A stretch of DNA of 64,000 bases, taken from assembly GCF_023150065.1 (NCBI RefSeq), contig NZ_JAKLLN010000014.1, positions 80,591 through 144,590 on the forward strand, given 5' to 3'. The DNA is from Zoogloea sp. Its GTDB lineage: Bacteria; Pseudomonadota; Gammaproteobacteria; Burkholderiales; Rhodocyclaceae. The notes under the pieces were generated by a model. The model did not search any database, had not been told where the DNA came from, and saw only the letters and a list, made by a program, of their open reading frames with translations. Shown piece after piece: positions 7,700 through 14,933 of the stretch. Every line of letters begins with the position of its first letter. Position 1 is the stretch's first letter. Made by a program: the position numbers and the translations under genes.

Positions 7700-9355
7700 T
7701 TACTTCGCCTGCACGCCCGCTCCCGGCGCCCCTTCCCCAAGCCCACCCTCCTGCTTCCCTGACCACACGCTGTCCGGTGCTCCGTGCCGGGCACGGCGGG
7801 CAGCCGCCTTCGCCATCCAGCCGAAAGCCAGCGCGCCCACACAGGCCGTCATATCCACCCCGAGGCTGGACGGGGAGGTGTGGGCCCACATGTTCAGGCC
7901 CGGCATGAGCACGGCAACGCAGGACGTGAGCGGAATCGCCAGGGTGGACGCCGCCGCCAGCCACAGCAGACTCACCCCGGCCCGCGCCGCGCCGCGCATG
8001 AAGGCCCACGCGATACACCCGAAGAAGCAGCTGTAATAAAGGGGCCGCAGCCAGGCATCGGCATCGCCGACAAGCCCGTAAGCCCACTTGGACCCGACGA
8101 TGCTCACCGAGATGCCGCAGACACAGCCGAGGCAAACACCGACAGTGGCGGCAGCCAGCAGGCGCACGTCCCGCCTTTGCGCCGGCACGCCCCCACCACT
8201 CCGCGGCTGTTTGCGGCGTCGGCTTTCGACCCACAGCAGATTGCCGCTGTAAAAGAGCCAGGCGCCGGCCAGCCCCAGCACAAAGTACATCCACTGCACC
8301 GGTGTTCCGCCAAACGCGGCCATGTGCAGCGCAAAGAAGCTGCTGATGAAAAGATTGGGCGTGCTCTGCCGGCCGGGCAGAAAATCGTTGCCGATCACCT
8401 TGCCCGAGTACGGGTCGAGCGCCGCAAAACCGCCCCGTGCCCGGGGCGAAACGGCCGCCGCATCCTTGCCCCACACCCGCACCACCGCCCGCGGCCCCGT
8501 CACCTGCTGGTACTGCAGCAGGGTCGGCTCGAAGCCCGGCGCAAAGGCTTTCGCCCGAGCCACCAGTTCGAGGGGCGGCAACATGGCCGCCGGGTCCCGC
8601 GTGGGCGCAGCCGTAGACGGCGGCGGCCGCTGAAAGGCAGTGCCCCATTTTCCGTCGTGGATCACGCTGTCCTGCACCACGTAAATGCCGTCGTGGTAGG
8701 CAAACACCACCGCCGTCAACGCCATGACCAGGTGAAAGGGCAGGCTGACGATACCCACCACGTTGTGGGCATCCAGCCACATCCGCTTCAGGTTCCTGCC
8801 CACCCGCAGGGCAAAGAAATCCTTGACCAGGGACGGCAGCAGCACCACGACACCCGAGACAAGGGCCAGGGCATACAGCACGGCAATAATCCCCATCACC
8901 CAGCGATTCGGGTCGCTGTCCACCGGCAGGCCCACCACCCGGTGAAGCACGTCGATGAAGGACGCCAGTTGGGAGGGATGGACAGACTCGATGCGCGCCT
9001 GCCCATCGGCATCGAGGGTCGCCGCGTAATGACGGACCGAGGTCTCGTCATGCTCATCCGCATCCGGATCACGCACCTGCCAGCCCATGCGCCCGGGCAC
9101 CTGCTCGGTGTCCGTCAGATGGATGGTGAAGTCCCTGGCCGCCATAGGGTCTGCCGCCAGGACCCGCGCGATGAGTTGCGGCGTGTCCTCCAGGGCCACG
9201 GCCGGCATGGCCGCCGGCGGGGCCGCCCAGCGGGCAAGGGGTTCCTTGAAGACCGTCAACGCACCGGCGTAGAAGGCGATGAACAAGGCCATGCCGGCAA
9301 TGATGCCGGTCCAGGTATGGACCGCTTTGTAGATACGGACGAACTCGGTTCTCAT
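7700..9355 (-). CDS. PepSY-associated transmembrane protein (iron-regulated, PiuB-like)
   Basis: A 551-residue inner-membrane protein. It opens with the PepSY-TM signature RIYKAVHTWTGIIAGMALFIAFYAGALTVFKEPL. Further helices are at about residues 150-172 (VMGIIAVLYALALVSGVVVLL), 205-225 and 345-370, with four more in the C-terminal quarter. A periplasmic PepSY-like segment lies between. Related proteins sit in Fur-regulated receptor operons and are proposed or shown to reduce ferric siderophores at the inner membrane. It is the last gene of an operon with a TonB receptor and an esterase behind a Fur box. Conserved His residues (for example in KAVHTW and LHMAAFGG) could bind haem. Confidence 0.85.
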   Translation of the reverse strand: MRTEFVRIYKAVHTWTGIIAGMALFIAFYAGALTVFKEPLARWAAPPAAMPAVALEDTPQLIARVLAADPMAARDFTIHLTDTEQVPGRMGWQVRDPDADEHDETSVRHYAATLDADGQARIESVHPSQLASFIDVLHRVVGLPVDSDPNRWVMGIIAVLYALALVSGVVVLLPSLVKDFFALRVGRNLKRMWLDAHNVVGIVSLPFHLVMALTAVVFAYHDGIYVVQDSVIHDGKWGTAFQRPPPSTAAPTRDPAAMLPPLELVARAKAFAPGFEPTLLQYQQVTGPRAVVRVWGKDAAAVSPRARGGFAALDPYSGKVIGNDFLPGRQSTPNLFISSFFALHMAAFGGTPVQWMYFVLGLAGAWLFYSGNLLWVESRRRKQPRSGGGVPAQRRDVRLLAAATVGVCLGCVCGISVSIVGSKWAYGLVGDADAWLRPLYYSCFFGCIAWAFMRGAARAGVSLLWLAAASTLAIPLTSCVAVLMPGLNMWAHTSPSSLGVDMTACVGALAFGWMAKAAARRARHGAPDSVWSGKQEGGLGEGAPGAGVQAK

Positions 9356-9372
9356 GATTCAGGCCCCAAGGA

Positions 9373-9654
9373 TCAGAGCAGGTAGAAGGCGCCGGCCAGC
9401 CCGGCCGCGGCCATGCCGAGCCACAGCCAGGCCCGCAGCCCGCTGGAGAAGAAATAGACCCCGCTGAGCACCCCCAGCCAGATCGGCGGCACCATCCACA
9501 TGGCGAGCTGCCCCCGGACGGACAGGGGCATGCCGGCATTGAGCCGGGAGAAGAGGCCGCTCAGGGCAAACGCCAGGACCGCCCCGAGCACGAGGCCGGC
9601 GAGGGTCTTGGAAAGCCAGTCTCGCTGAATCGGCGGATGGGAGGAACCGGCCAT
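9373..9654 (-). CDS. Small membrane protein of siderophore operon (DUF3649/DUF3325-like)
   Basis: A 93-residue protein starting MAGSSHPPIQRDWL; an ATG-less extension upstream is antisense noise. Three hydrophobic segments are visible: TLAGLVLGAVLAFALSGLF, LAMWMVPPIWLGVLSGVYFF and AWLWLGMAAAGLAGAFYLL. Small proteins of this sort (annotated DUF3649 and DUF3325) accompany PepSY-TM proteins and TonB receptors in iron operons; I am unsure which of the two names applies. It starts one base after the stop of the preceding gene, so the two are co-translated. The role is unknown, possibly as a subunit of the PepSY reductase. Confidence 0.7.
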   Translation of the reverse strand: MAGSSHPPIQRDWLSKTLAGLVLGAVLAFALSGLFSRLNAGMPLSVRGQLAMWMVPPIWLGVLSGVYFFSSGLRAWLWLGMAAAGLAGAFYLL

Positions 9655-9655
9655 G

Positions 9656-9928
9656 TCAGCGCTCCCGCCCCATGCCGCGCAGGGCCCCGACATAGGGCAG
9701 CACCGCGAGGACGAGCATCAGGAGGGTGATCAGCACAAAGCTGGCTGTCAGCCGCTGCATCGCACCGGCAAGGCCCAGCCAGGCCAGGACGATCAAGGCC
9801 ACCCCCGCAACGCGCGCCGGCATGACCGGCAGGGCAGTGACCCGCCAGCGCTGATTGGGCGAGGCCAGATAGAGGCAGGCGCAGCCCGCAATGCCGGCAA
9901 GGAGCCCGGTGAGGATGAGGAGGTTCAT
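9656..9928 (-). CDS. Small membrane protein, probably DUF3325
   Basis: A 90-residue protein, MNLLILTGLLAGIAGCACLYL, with three hydrophobic helices (residues 2-20, about 42-57, about 63-82) separated by short basic loops (SPNQRWRV). This matches what I recall of DUF3325 in siderophore receptor operons. The start has GAGGATGAGGAG-type purines nearby on the coding strand, and it lies nine bases after the esterase stop. It is co-transcribed with the receptor and PepSY genes; molecular function is unknown. Confidence 0.68.
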   Translation of the reverse strand: MNLLILTGLLAGIAGCACLYLASPNQRWRVTALPVMPARVAGVALIVLAWLGLAGAMQRLTASFVLITLLMLVLAVLPYVGALRGMGRER

Positions 9929-9937
9929 GCGTCGGAA

Positions 9938-10894
9938 TCAGTCAGGTGTAGAAGGGGGCGTGCCAGGCCAGGGCTGCTCCAGGAAGAACTGAACGCCCCG
10001 GCTCATCGCGGGCAGCCAGACGGGGCCGTGGTCCTCGCCGGCCAGCTCGTGATAGACCACCCTGCCCTGCCCGCCGGGCTGCGCCTGCAGCTGACGGGCG
10101 AGGGCCCGGGCTTCCGGAATCATGCTTCGGCTCTTGATGAGGGCCAGCAGGTCGGGGGGGTAATTGCCCTTCGGGGGGTCGTCCTCCAGGGCGCCGACGC
10201 TGATCTGCACCCGGGGCGGGCCGCCTCGCGCCTGGCGGGCAGACTGCCCTTTCACGACCCAGTGCTCACGCCACCAGATCGACGGACTGGAGGCGATGAA
10301 GGTGGAGAAACTGTCCGGCCGGGTGAGCAGCGCATGGGCCACCAGCAGACCGCCGAAGGAGTGCCCGAAGAGCGCCTGGCGGGTCCGGTCCACGGGGTGG
10401 CGCGCCTCGATCAAGGGCTTCAGCTCCCCCTCGATGAAGTCGAGGAAGAGATCCGCTCCGCCGCCGCCATCGTCAGCCCCTGCGGCAGCACCGCCGGGGG
10501 TGTAGTCGCGCCGGCGGGCAGCGGTGTCGAAGTCCGCATCGCCCGGGTAGCCGATCCCGACCACCAGGGGCGGCACATGGCCGGTCACCTCCCGGCGGGC
10601 GGCTGCGCTGCGGGCCAGGAAGGCGGCAACCGGAAAGGCCGCGTTGGCGTCCAGCACATAGAGCACGGGATGGCCCGCCGGGGGCGGCGGTGACGCGGGC
10701 ACGGACACGAAGATCCGGTACGCATGCCCGGTCTGCCGAGCCTTGATGTCCGTCTGGCGGGCAGCCGGCAGCACCACGCCGGACCACTCGGCCTCCCTAT
10801 CTGCCACTGCGTCGGCCGCCGTCGCCGGGAGCCCTGCGGCCCCCAGCAGGACACCGGCCGACACACCCATCACGAGGCGTCGAATCCGCCTCAT
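9938..10894 (-). CDS. Exported alpha/beta hydrolase, probable siderophore esterase
   Basis: A 318-residue protein of the putative-esterase family (Fes/IroE/BesA relatives). A signal peptide precedes cleavage near ATAA-DAV. The strand-turn HPVLYVLDANAAFPVAA and the nucleophile elbow GHSFGG (Ser179) are clear, with a late His in AGEDHGPVW completing a plausible triad. The ATG (10894-10892) shares one base with the receptor stop (TGATG). Periplasmic esterases of this family hydrolyse imported trilactone ferric siderophores, which fits its place between the receptor and the PepSY reductase. Substrate is inferred. An insert rich in Gly, Ala and Asp (about residues 133-148) looks like a flexible loop. 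Confidence 0.85.
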   Translation of the reverse strand: MRRIRRLVMGVSAGVLLGAAGLPATAADAVADREAEWSGVVLPAARQTDIKARQTGHAYRIFVSVPASPPPPAGHPVLYVLDANAAFPVAAFLARSAAARREVTGHVPPLVVGIGYPGDADFDTAARRRDYTPGGAAAGADDGGGGADLFLDFIEGELKPLIEARHPVDRTRQALFGHSFGGLLVAHALLTRPDSFSTFIASSPSIWWREHWVVKGQSARQARGGPPRVQISVGALEDDPPKGNYPPDLLALIKSRSMIPEARALARQLQAQPGGQGRVVYHELAGEDHGPVWLPAMSRGVQFFLEQPWPGTPPSTPD

Positions 10895-13059
10895 CACAGG
10901 TCGAAGGTCGCCGAGGCCGACACGGTGCGCGGCGCGCCCAGGGTCGCCATGGAGAAGCTGTCGCTGAAGCTGCCCGACCAGTAGTGCTTGTCGAAGAGGT
11001 TGTTGATGTTGAGGCGCAGCACCACCCGGCGTTGCTCCATCCGGGTCACGTAGCGGGCACCCACGTCCACCGTCGTCCAGCTGGGAATCTGCTGCTGATT
11101 GGCGGCGTCCAGGTACTGGCTGCTGGTGGTGGTGACACGCCCACTGAGGGTCAGGCCGGAAAGCCAGGGCGTATCCCACTCGCTGCCCAGATTGCCCTGC
11201 CAGCGGGGGGCACCGATGGCTTCGTTGCCGTTGTAGCGGTCGTAGGCCGTGCGCGTCTGCTCACCCTTCGTGTAGGCCAGCCCGCCCAGCAGGCGGACCG
11301 AGCGGGTGAGTTCGCCGAAGGTGTTCCATTCCACCCCACGCACGCGCTTCTCGCCCTCGTCGGTGTAGGTGGGATTGGCGCTGCTGCCGATGGCCACCAT
11401 GGTCGGCTTGGTGATCTCGAACAAGCTCACGGTGTTCGAAAAGCCCCCGGCGCTCCACTTGCCGCCCAGCTCCTTCTGCTCGGTCTTGTAAGGGGCGAAG
11501 ACGAAGTTCCGGTTGGTCGCCAGGGTGTCCGACACGGTGTCACCGCGGCTCAGCCCCTGCACATAGTTGGCATACAGGGAGATCGACGGCCCCCAGGGCT
11601 TCACCACCAGCGCCAGCGCCGGGGTGACGACGCTCTTGTCGTACCTGGCGGTCACCGCGCCGCTGGTCGCGCTGTAGTTGAGGGTCTTGACGTTCTGATT
11701 GCGCAGGCCGAGGGTCAGGCGGACCCGATCATCGAGGAAGGACACGGTATCCACCAGCGCAAGGCTGGACAGGGTCGTGTCACTGGTTTTCGGCGCCCGG
11801 GTCGGCGCCCGGGGCATGACCAGGGTCGTCAAGGGCGAGTCGATGTTCGACGTGACCCCCGCCGCCGAATTGGTGGCCGAACCGCTCTCCTGCTCCAGAT
11901 TGGTCAGATGCAGGACGAGCTCATGCCCGACCCCGGCCGTCGCGAACTGGGACCTCAGTCCGAGCTCGGACGAGACACTGTCGGTGTAGGCGCGGGTACC
12001 GTTGGTTGTCGCGGTGAAGTTGCCGTTGGCGGCGATGTTGCGTGCATGGGTGCCGTTGATGAAGCCGACCGACTCGAAATCCATCACCCCCAGGCCGGCA
12101 AAGGCCGTCAGGAAACGATTGAACTCATACTCCGCCCGCGCCACTACGGCCTTGCTCTCCAGGGTGCCGCTGGCACCGGGGAAGAGATTGGTGCGGGGGC
12201 TGCGGGCGTCGGGGACCGGCGTCGTCGCCTGAAACCAGTACATGGCCGGCGTCCCGCCCGAGAAGGATTCCTTGCTGTAGTAGGCATCCACGGACGCCTT
12301 GAGGGCCTTGCCCCGGTAATCCGCCGCTGCCGACACGAACTCGCGCTTCTTGGACTGACCATCCAGATCCGTGTCGCCGTCATTGAACGCTCCGTTGATG
12401 CGCAGGCCCGCCTCCTTGCCCTCGCCAAACCGGCGCCCCACATCCAGAGTGGTTCCAAACTGGCTCTTGGACTGATAGCCCACCGACACACGGTTCAGGG
12501 CTTCGTCACCAGCGCGCTTGGGCACCAGGTTGATCACCCCGCCCACACCGCCACCCGGCGCCATGCCGCTGAACAGTGCACCCGGCCCCTTCAGCACCTC
12601 GACCCGCTCCACCGCCTCCAGGGGCGCATGGCCGGTGGGCGCCAGCCCGAACATGCCGTTGAGGGCAAGCTCCGAGGCGCTCACGTCGAAGCCGCGGATA
12701 CGGTAGTTCTCGTAGGCGTGGCCGTTCGAGGTGGTAAAGCGCACGGACGGATCATTGGCCATCACATCGGCCACGTTGCGCGCCTGCTGATCGGCGATCA
12801 ACTCGGCGGTGTAGCTGGTGATGTTGAAGGGCACCTCCATCACGTCCTGGTTACCCAGGGCGCCAAGCCGGGCCCCACGCGCCACCTGACGACCCGCATG
12901 GGGCGCGGGCAGATCGGACACACGCTCCGCATCCACCGACACCTTGACCGCCGACAGGGTGGCCTCCCCCTCTCCACCTCCAGCCCCCTGAGCCAGCACC
13001 AATGCCGGACACACGATCGTACTCACTGCCAGCGCGACCGGAGTCATTCGCAGCGCCAT
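10894..13059 (-). CDS. TonB-dependent siderophore receptor
   Basis: A 721-residue outer-membrane receptor. The ATG at 13059 follows AAGGAG and starts a signal peptide (MALRMTPVALAVSTIV, cleavage after VLAQ). A plug domain contains VPFNITSYTAELIADQQARN, IRGFDV and VERVEVLKGPGALFSG, and the 22-strand barrel ends with the classic terminal Phe motif (SASATFDL). The plug sequence is of the siderophore (FhuA/FecA-like) group; I cannot name the ligand. It leads an operon with an esterase, two small membrane proteins and PepSY-TM. A perfect Fur box lies 118 bases upstream, so iron repression is expected. Confidence 0.93.
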   Translation of the reverse strand: MALRMTPVALAVSTIVCPALVLAQGAGGGEGEATLSAVKVSVDAERVSDLPAPHAGRQVARGARLGALGNQDVMEVPFNITSYTAELIADQQARNVADVMANDPSVRFTTSNGHAYENYRIRGFDVSASELALNGMFGLAPTGHAPLEAVERVEVLKGPGALFSGMAPGGGVGGVINLVPKRAGDEALNRVSVGYQSKSQFGTTLDVGRRFGEGKEAGLRINGAFNDGDTDLDGQSKKREFVSAAADYRGKALKASVDAYYSKESFSGGTPAMYWFQATTPVPDARSPRTNLFPGASGTLESKAVVARAEYEFNRFLTAFAGLGVMDFESVGFINGTHARNIAANGNFTATTNGTRAYTDSVSSELGLRSQFATAGVGHELVLHLTNLEQESGSATNSAAGVTSNIDSPLTTLVMPRAPTRAPKTSDTTLSSLALVDTVSFLDDRVRLTLGLRNQNVKTLNYSATSGAVTARYDKSVVTPALALVVKPWGPSISLYANYVQGLSRGDTVSDTLATNRNFVFAPYKTEQKELGGKWSAGGFSNTVSLFEITKPTMVAIGSSANPTYTDEGEKRVRGVEWNTFGELTRSVRLLGGLAYTKGEQTRTAYDRYNGNEAIGAPRWQGNLGSEWDTPWLSGLTLSGRVTTTSSQYLDAANQQQIPSWTTVDVGARYVTRMEQRRVVLRLNINNLFDKHYWSGSFSDSFSMATLGAPRTVSASATFDL

Positions 13060-13176
13060 GTTTTCTGTTCTCCTTGAATGGATGAAACACTGGCTGGCGG
13101 CGGCTGGCTTGTGCGGAAAGCTGAGGATGTACGGGCCGGATGGCACCACGACCGCTCAACGAAAGCCGCCACTTTA

Positions 13177-13195
13177 AATGATAACAATTATCATT
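13177..13195. promoter_or_regulatory. Fur box (perfect inverted repeat)
   Basis: AATGATAACAATTATCATT: two perfect 8-bp arms around CAA, nearly identical to the classical 19-bp Fur consensus. It lies between the divergent TonB-receptor operon (minus strand) and the YkgJ gene (plus strand) and could repress both under iron sufficiency. Confidence 0.9.
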
Positions 13196-13307
13196 TCAAT
13201 GCCGTGAGTTGACCGGCGCCCCAAAACGGCGGGACGCAACCGCCCGTCCATCACCCGTGATGGCATGCCAGAATCCACCTCCCATCACACATCGCACTGC
13301 CTGTTTC

Positions 13308-13628
13308 ATGCGCCACGCCGCCCCCAACCCCTGCCTGGACTGCGGCGCCTGCTGCGCCAGCTTCCGGGTGTCCTTCTACTGGTCGGAGGGCGAGGCCCGC
13401 GGCCTGCCTGAACAACTTACCGAGCAGGTCAATGCCTGGTTCAGCTGCATGGCCGGCACCAACCAGGCGCAGCCCCACTGCATCGCCCTCGCCGGCCAGG
13501 TCGGCGACGCAACCCAATGCCGCATCTACGAACAGCGCCCCTCCCCCTGCCGCGAGGTGGAGGCCGGCGACAGCCAATGCGCCAAAGCCCGTACAAAGCA
13601 CGGGCTGCCTGCGGTAATTTGCGAATGA
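13308..13628 (+). CDS. YkgJ family cysteine cluster protein
   Basis: A 106-residue protein of the UPF0153/YkgJ family. The motif CLDCGACCASFRVSFYWSE, then CMAGTNQ, CRIYEQRPSPCREVE and QCAKARTKHGLP, matches the E. coli YkgJ pattern of eight conserved cysteines, which are thought to bind zinc or an Fe-S cluster. I chose the ATG at 13308 because the family begins a few residues before the first CxxC; longer in-frame starts at 13209 and 13260 are possible. It lies between two Fur sites and directly upstream of an iron-binding protein, so a link to iron is plausible but unproven. Confidence 0.85.
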   Translation: MRHAAPNPCLDCGACCASFRVSFYWSEGEARGLPEQLTEQVNAWFSCMAGTNQAQPHCIALAGQVGDATQCRIYEQRPSPCREVEAGDSQCAKARTKHGLPAVICE

Positions 13629-13642
13629 CTTGCATTTGCAAA
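13618..13642. promoter_or_regulatory. Fur-like inverted repeat before the Fe3+-binding protein gene
   Basis: TTTGCGAATG, five bases, CATTTGCAAA: arms match in 9 of 10 positions. It spans the end of ykgJ and lies 60 bases before the ATG of the Fe3+-binding protein. Such GCRAATG/CATTYGC repeats occur as Fur sites in betaproteobacteria as I recall; the assignment is inference. Confidence 0.6.
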
Positions 13643-13701
13643 CAGCAACAAGTCTCGATAACATCGATCAGGTTTCCTACCTTTCCAGCATCGACCCCAC
13701 C

Positions 13702-14727
13702 ATGACCAAGCTGAAAACCCTCGCCACCCTGCTGGCTGCCAGCGTCACCCTGGGCAATACGGCGCTTGCCGCCGATACCGAGCTGAACCTCTACACCGCC
13801 CGCCATTACCAGACGGACGAGGCGCTCTACACCAACTTCACGGCCCGTACCGGCATCAAGATCAACCGCATCGAAGGCAAGGAAGAAGAGCTGCTGGAGC
13901 GCATCCGCAACGAGGGCAAGAACAGCCCGGCCGACGTCTTCATCACCGTGGATGCCGCCCGTCTGGCCGCCGCCGACCAGTACGGTATCTTCGCCGACGT
14001 CGATTCCCCGGCGCTCAAGGCCGCCATTCCGGCGCACCTGCACACCAATCGCTGGTTCGCCTTCTCCACCCGCGCCCGGGTCATCGTCTATAACAAGCTC
14101 GACGTAAAGGCCGACCAGGTACGCAACTACGAAGACCTGGCCAAACCCGAGCTGAAGGGCAAGGTGTGCACCCGCTCCGGCAACCACCCCTACAACCTGT
14201 CCCTGGGTTCCGCGCTGATCCAGCACATCGGCGCCGCCAAGACCGAGGAATGGGCCCGTGGCCTGGTGGCCAACTTCGCCCGCGCCCCCAAGGGCGGCGA
14301 TACCGACCAGATCAAGGCCGTCGGTGCCGGCGAATGCGGCGTGGCCCTGGTCAATTCCTATTACCTGGCCCGCATGTTCAAGTCCACCAAGCCCGAAGAC
14401 CAGAAGGCCGTGGAGCGCATCGGCGTGGTGTGGCCCAACCAGTCCAGCTTTGGCGCCCACATCAACATCTCCGGTGGCGGCATGCTGAAGACCGCCCCCC
14501 ACAAGGAAGCCGCGGTCAAGTTCCTGGAATATCTGGCCTCCCCCGAAGCCCAGGACTACTTCGCCAACGGCAACAACGAGTGGCCGGTGGTGGCCGGCGT
14601 GAAGGTCTCCAACCGCGGCCTCGACGCCATGGGCAAGAACTTCAAGACCGACACCCTGCCGGTGGGCAAGCTCGCCGACACCGTGGTCGAAGCCCAGAAG
14701 ATCTACGACCGGGCCGGCTTCCGCTAA
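13702..14727 (+). CDS. Fe3+ ABC transporter substrate-binding protein (FutA/FbpA type)
   Basis: A 341-residue periplasmic binding protein. The signal peptide MTKLKTLATLLAASVTLGN ends at LAA-DTELNLYTARHYQTD, the standard start of mature ferric-binding proteins. Conserved family blocks follow: VNRIEGKEEELLERI-like INRIEGKEEELLERIRNEG, PADVFITVDAARL, VCTRSGNHPYNLSL, and the Tyr pair in NSYYLARM that binds Fe3+. Length is typical. The permease and ATPase genes (fbpBC/futBC) are not adjacent: the gene ends in a strong terminator and the next gene is a TonB receptor, so it is an orphan binding protein here. A Fur-like palindrome precedes it. Confidence 0.93.
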   Translation: MTKLKTLATLLAASVTLGNTALAADTELNLYTARHYQTDEALYTNFTARTGIKINRIEGKEEELLERIRNEGKNSPADVFITVDAARLAAADQYGIFADVDSPALKAAIPAHLHTNRWFAFSTRARVIVYNKLDVKADQVRNYEDLAKPELKGKVCTRSGNHPYNLSLGSALIQHIGAAKTEEWARGLVANFARAPKGGDTDQIKAVGAGECGVALVNSYYLARMFKSTKPEDQKAVERIGVVWPNQSSFGAHINISGGGMLKTAPHKEAAVKFLEYLASPEAQDYFANGNNEWPVVAGVKVSNRGLDAMGKNFKTDTLPVGKLADTVVEAQKIYDRAGFR

Positions 14728-14755
14728 GCCGGCGCAAGGCGCACCGCAATACCGT

Positions 14756-14780
14756 AAAGGCCGGGGAGTTCCCGGCCTTT
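14756..14780 (+). terminator. Rho-independent-type hairpin after the Fe3+-binding protein gene
   Basis: AAAGGCCGGG, loop GAGTT, CCCGGCCTTT: a perfect 10-bp stem beginning 29 bases past the stop codon. The descending arm ends in TTT followed by GCATTTCC, giving a short T-rich tail. Confidence 0.8.
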
Positions 14781-14813
14781 GCATTTCCTGTCGCGCCGCA
14801 GCACATTATTGCC

Positions 14814-14832
14814 AATCATTCTCATTAACATT
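14814..14832. promoter_or_regulatory. Fur-like site before the Fiu-type receptor
   Basis: AATCATTCTCATTAACATT, in an AT-rich island, resembles half-matching arrays of the Fur hexamer NATWAT. It lies about 100 bases before the receptor start and just after the terminator of the preceding gene, where its promoter should be. Confidence 0.5.
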
Positions 14833-14933
14833 ACAATTGAAACAAGATCCTACGGGCAAGCCAGCCATCAGCTAGCCAAGCCAGCCAGCCTCAGGTCGTG
14901 AAACTTCACCAATCCATCACGAGAGGCTTTGCC

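Noticed and set aside
10984..13077. Long frame antisense to the TonB receptor (about 700 codons)
   Set aside because: The receptor on the minus strand has signal peptide, plug, barrel and Fur box; the antisense frame shows none of these.
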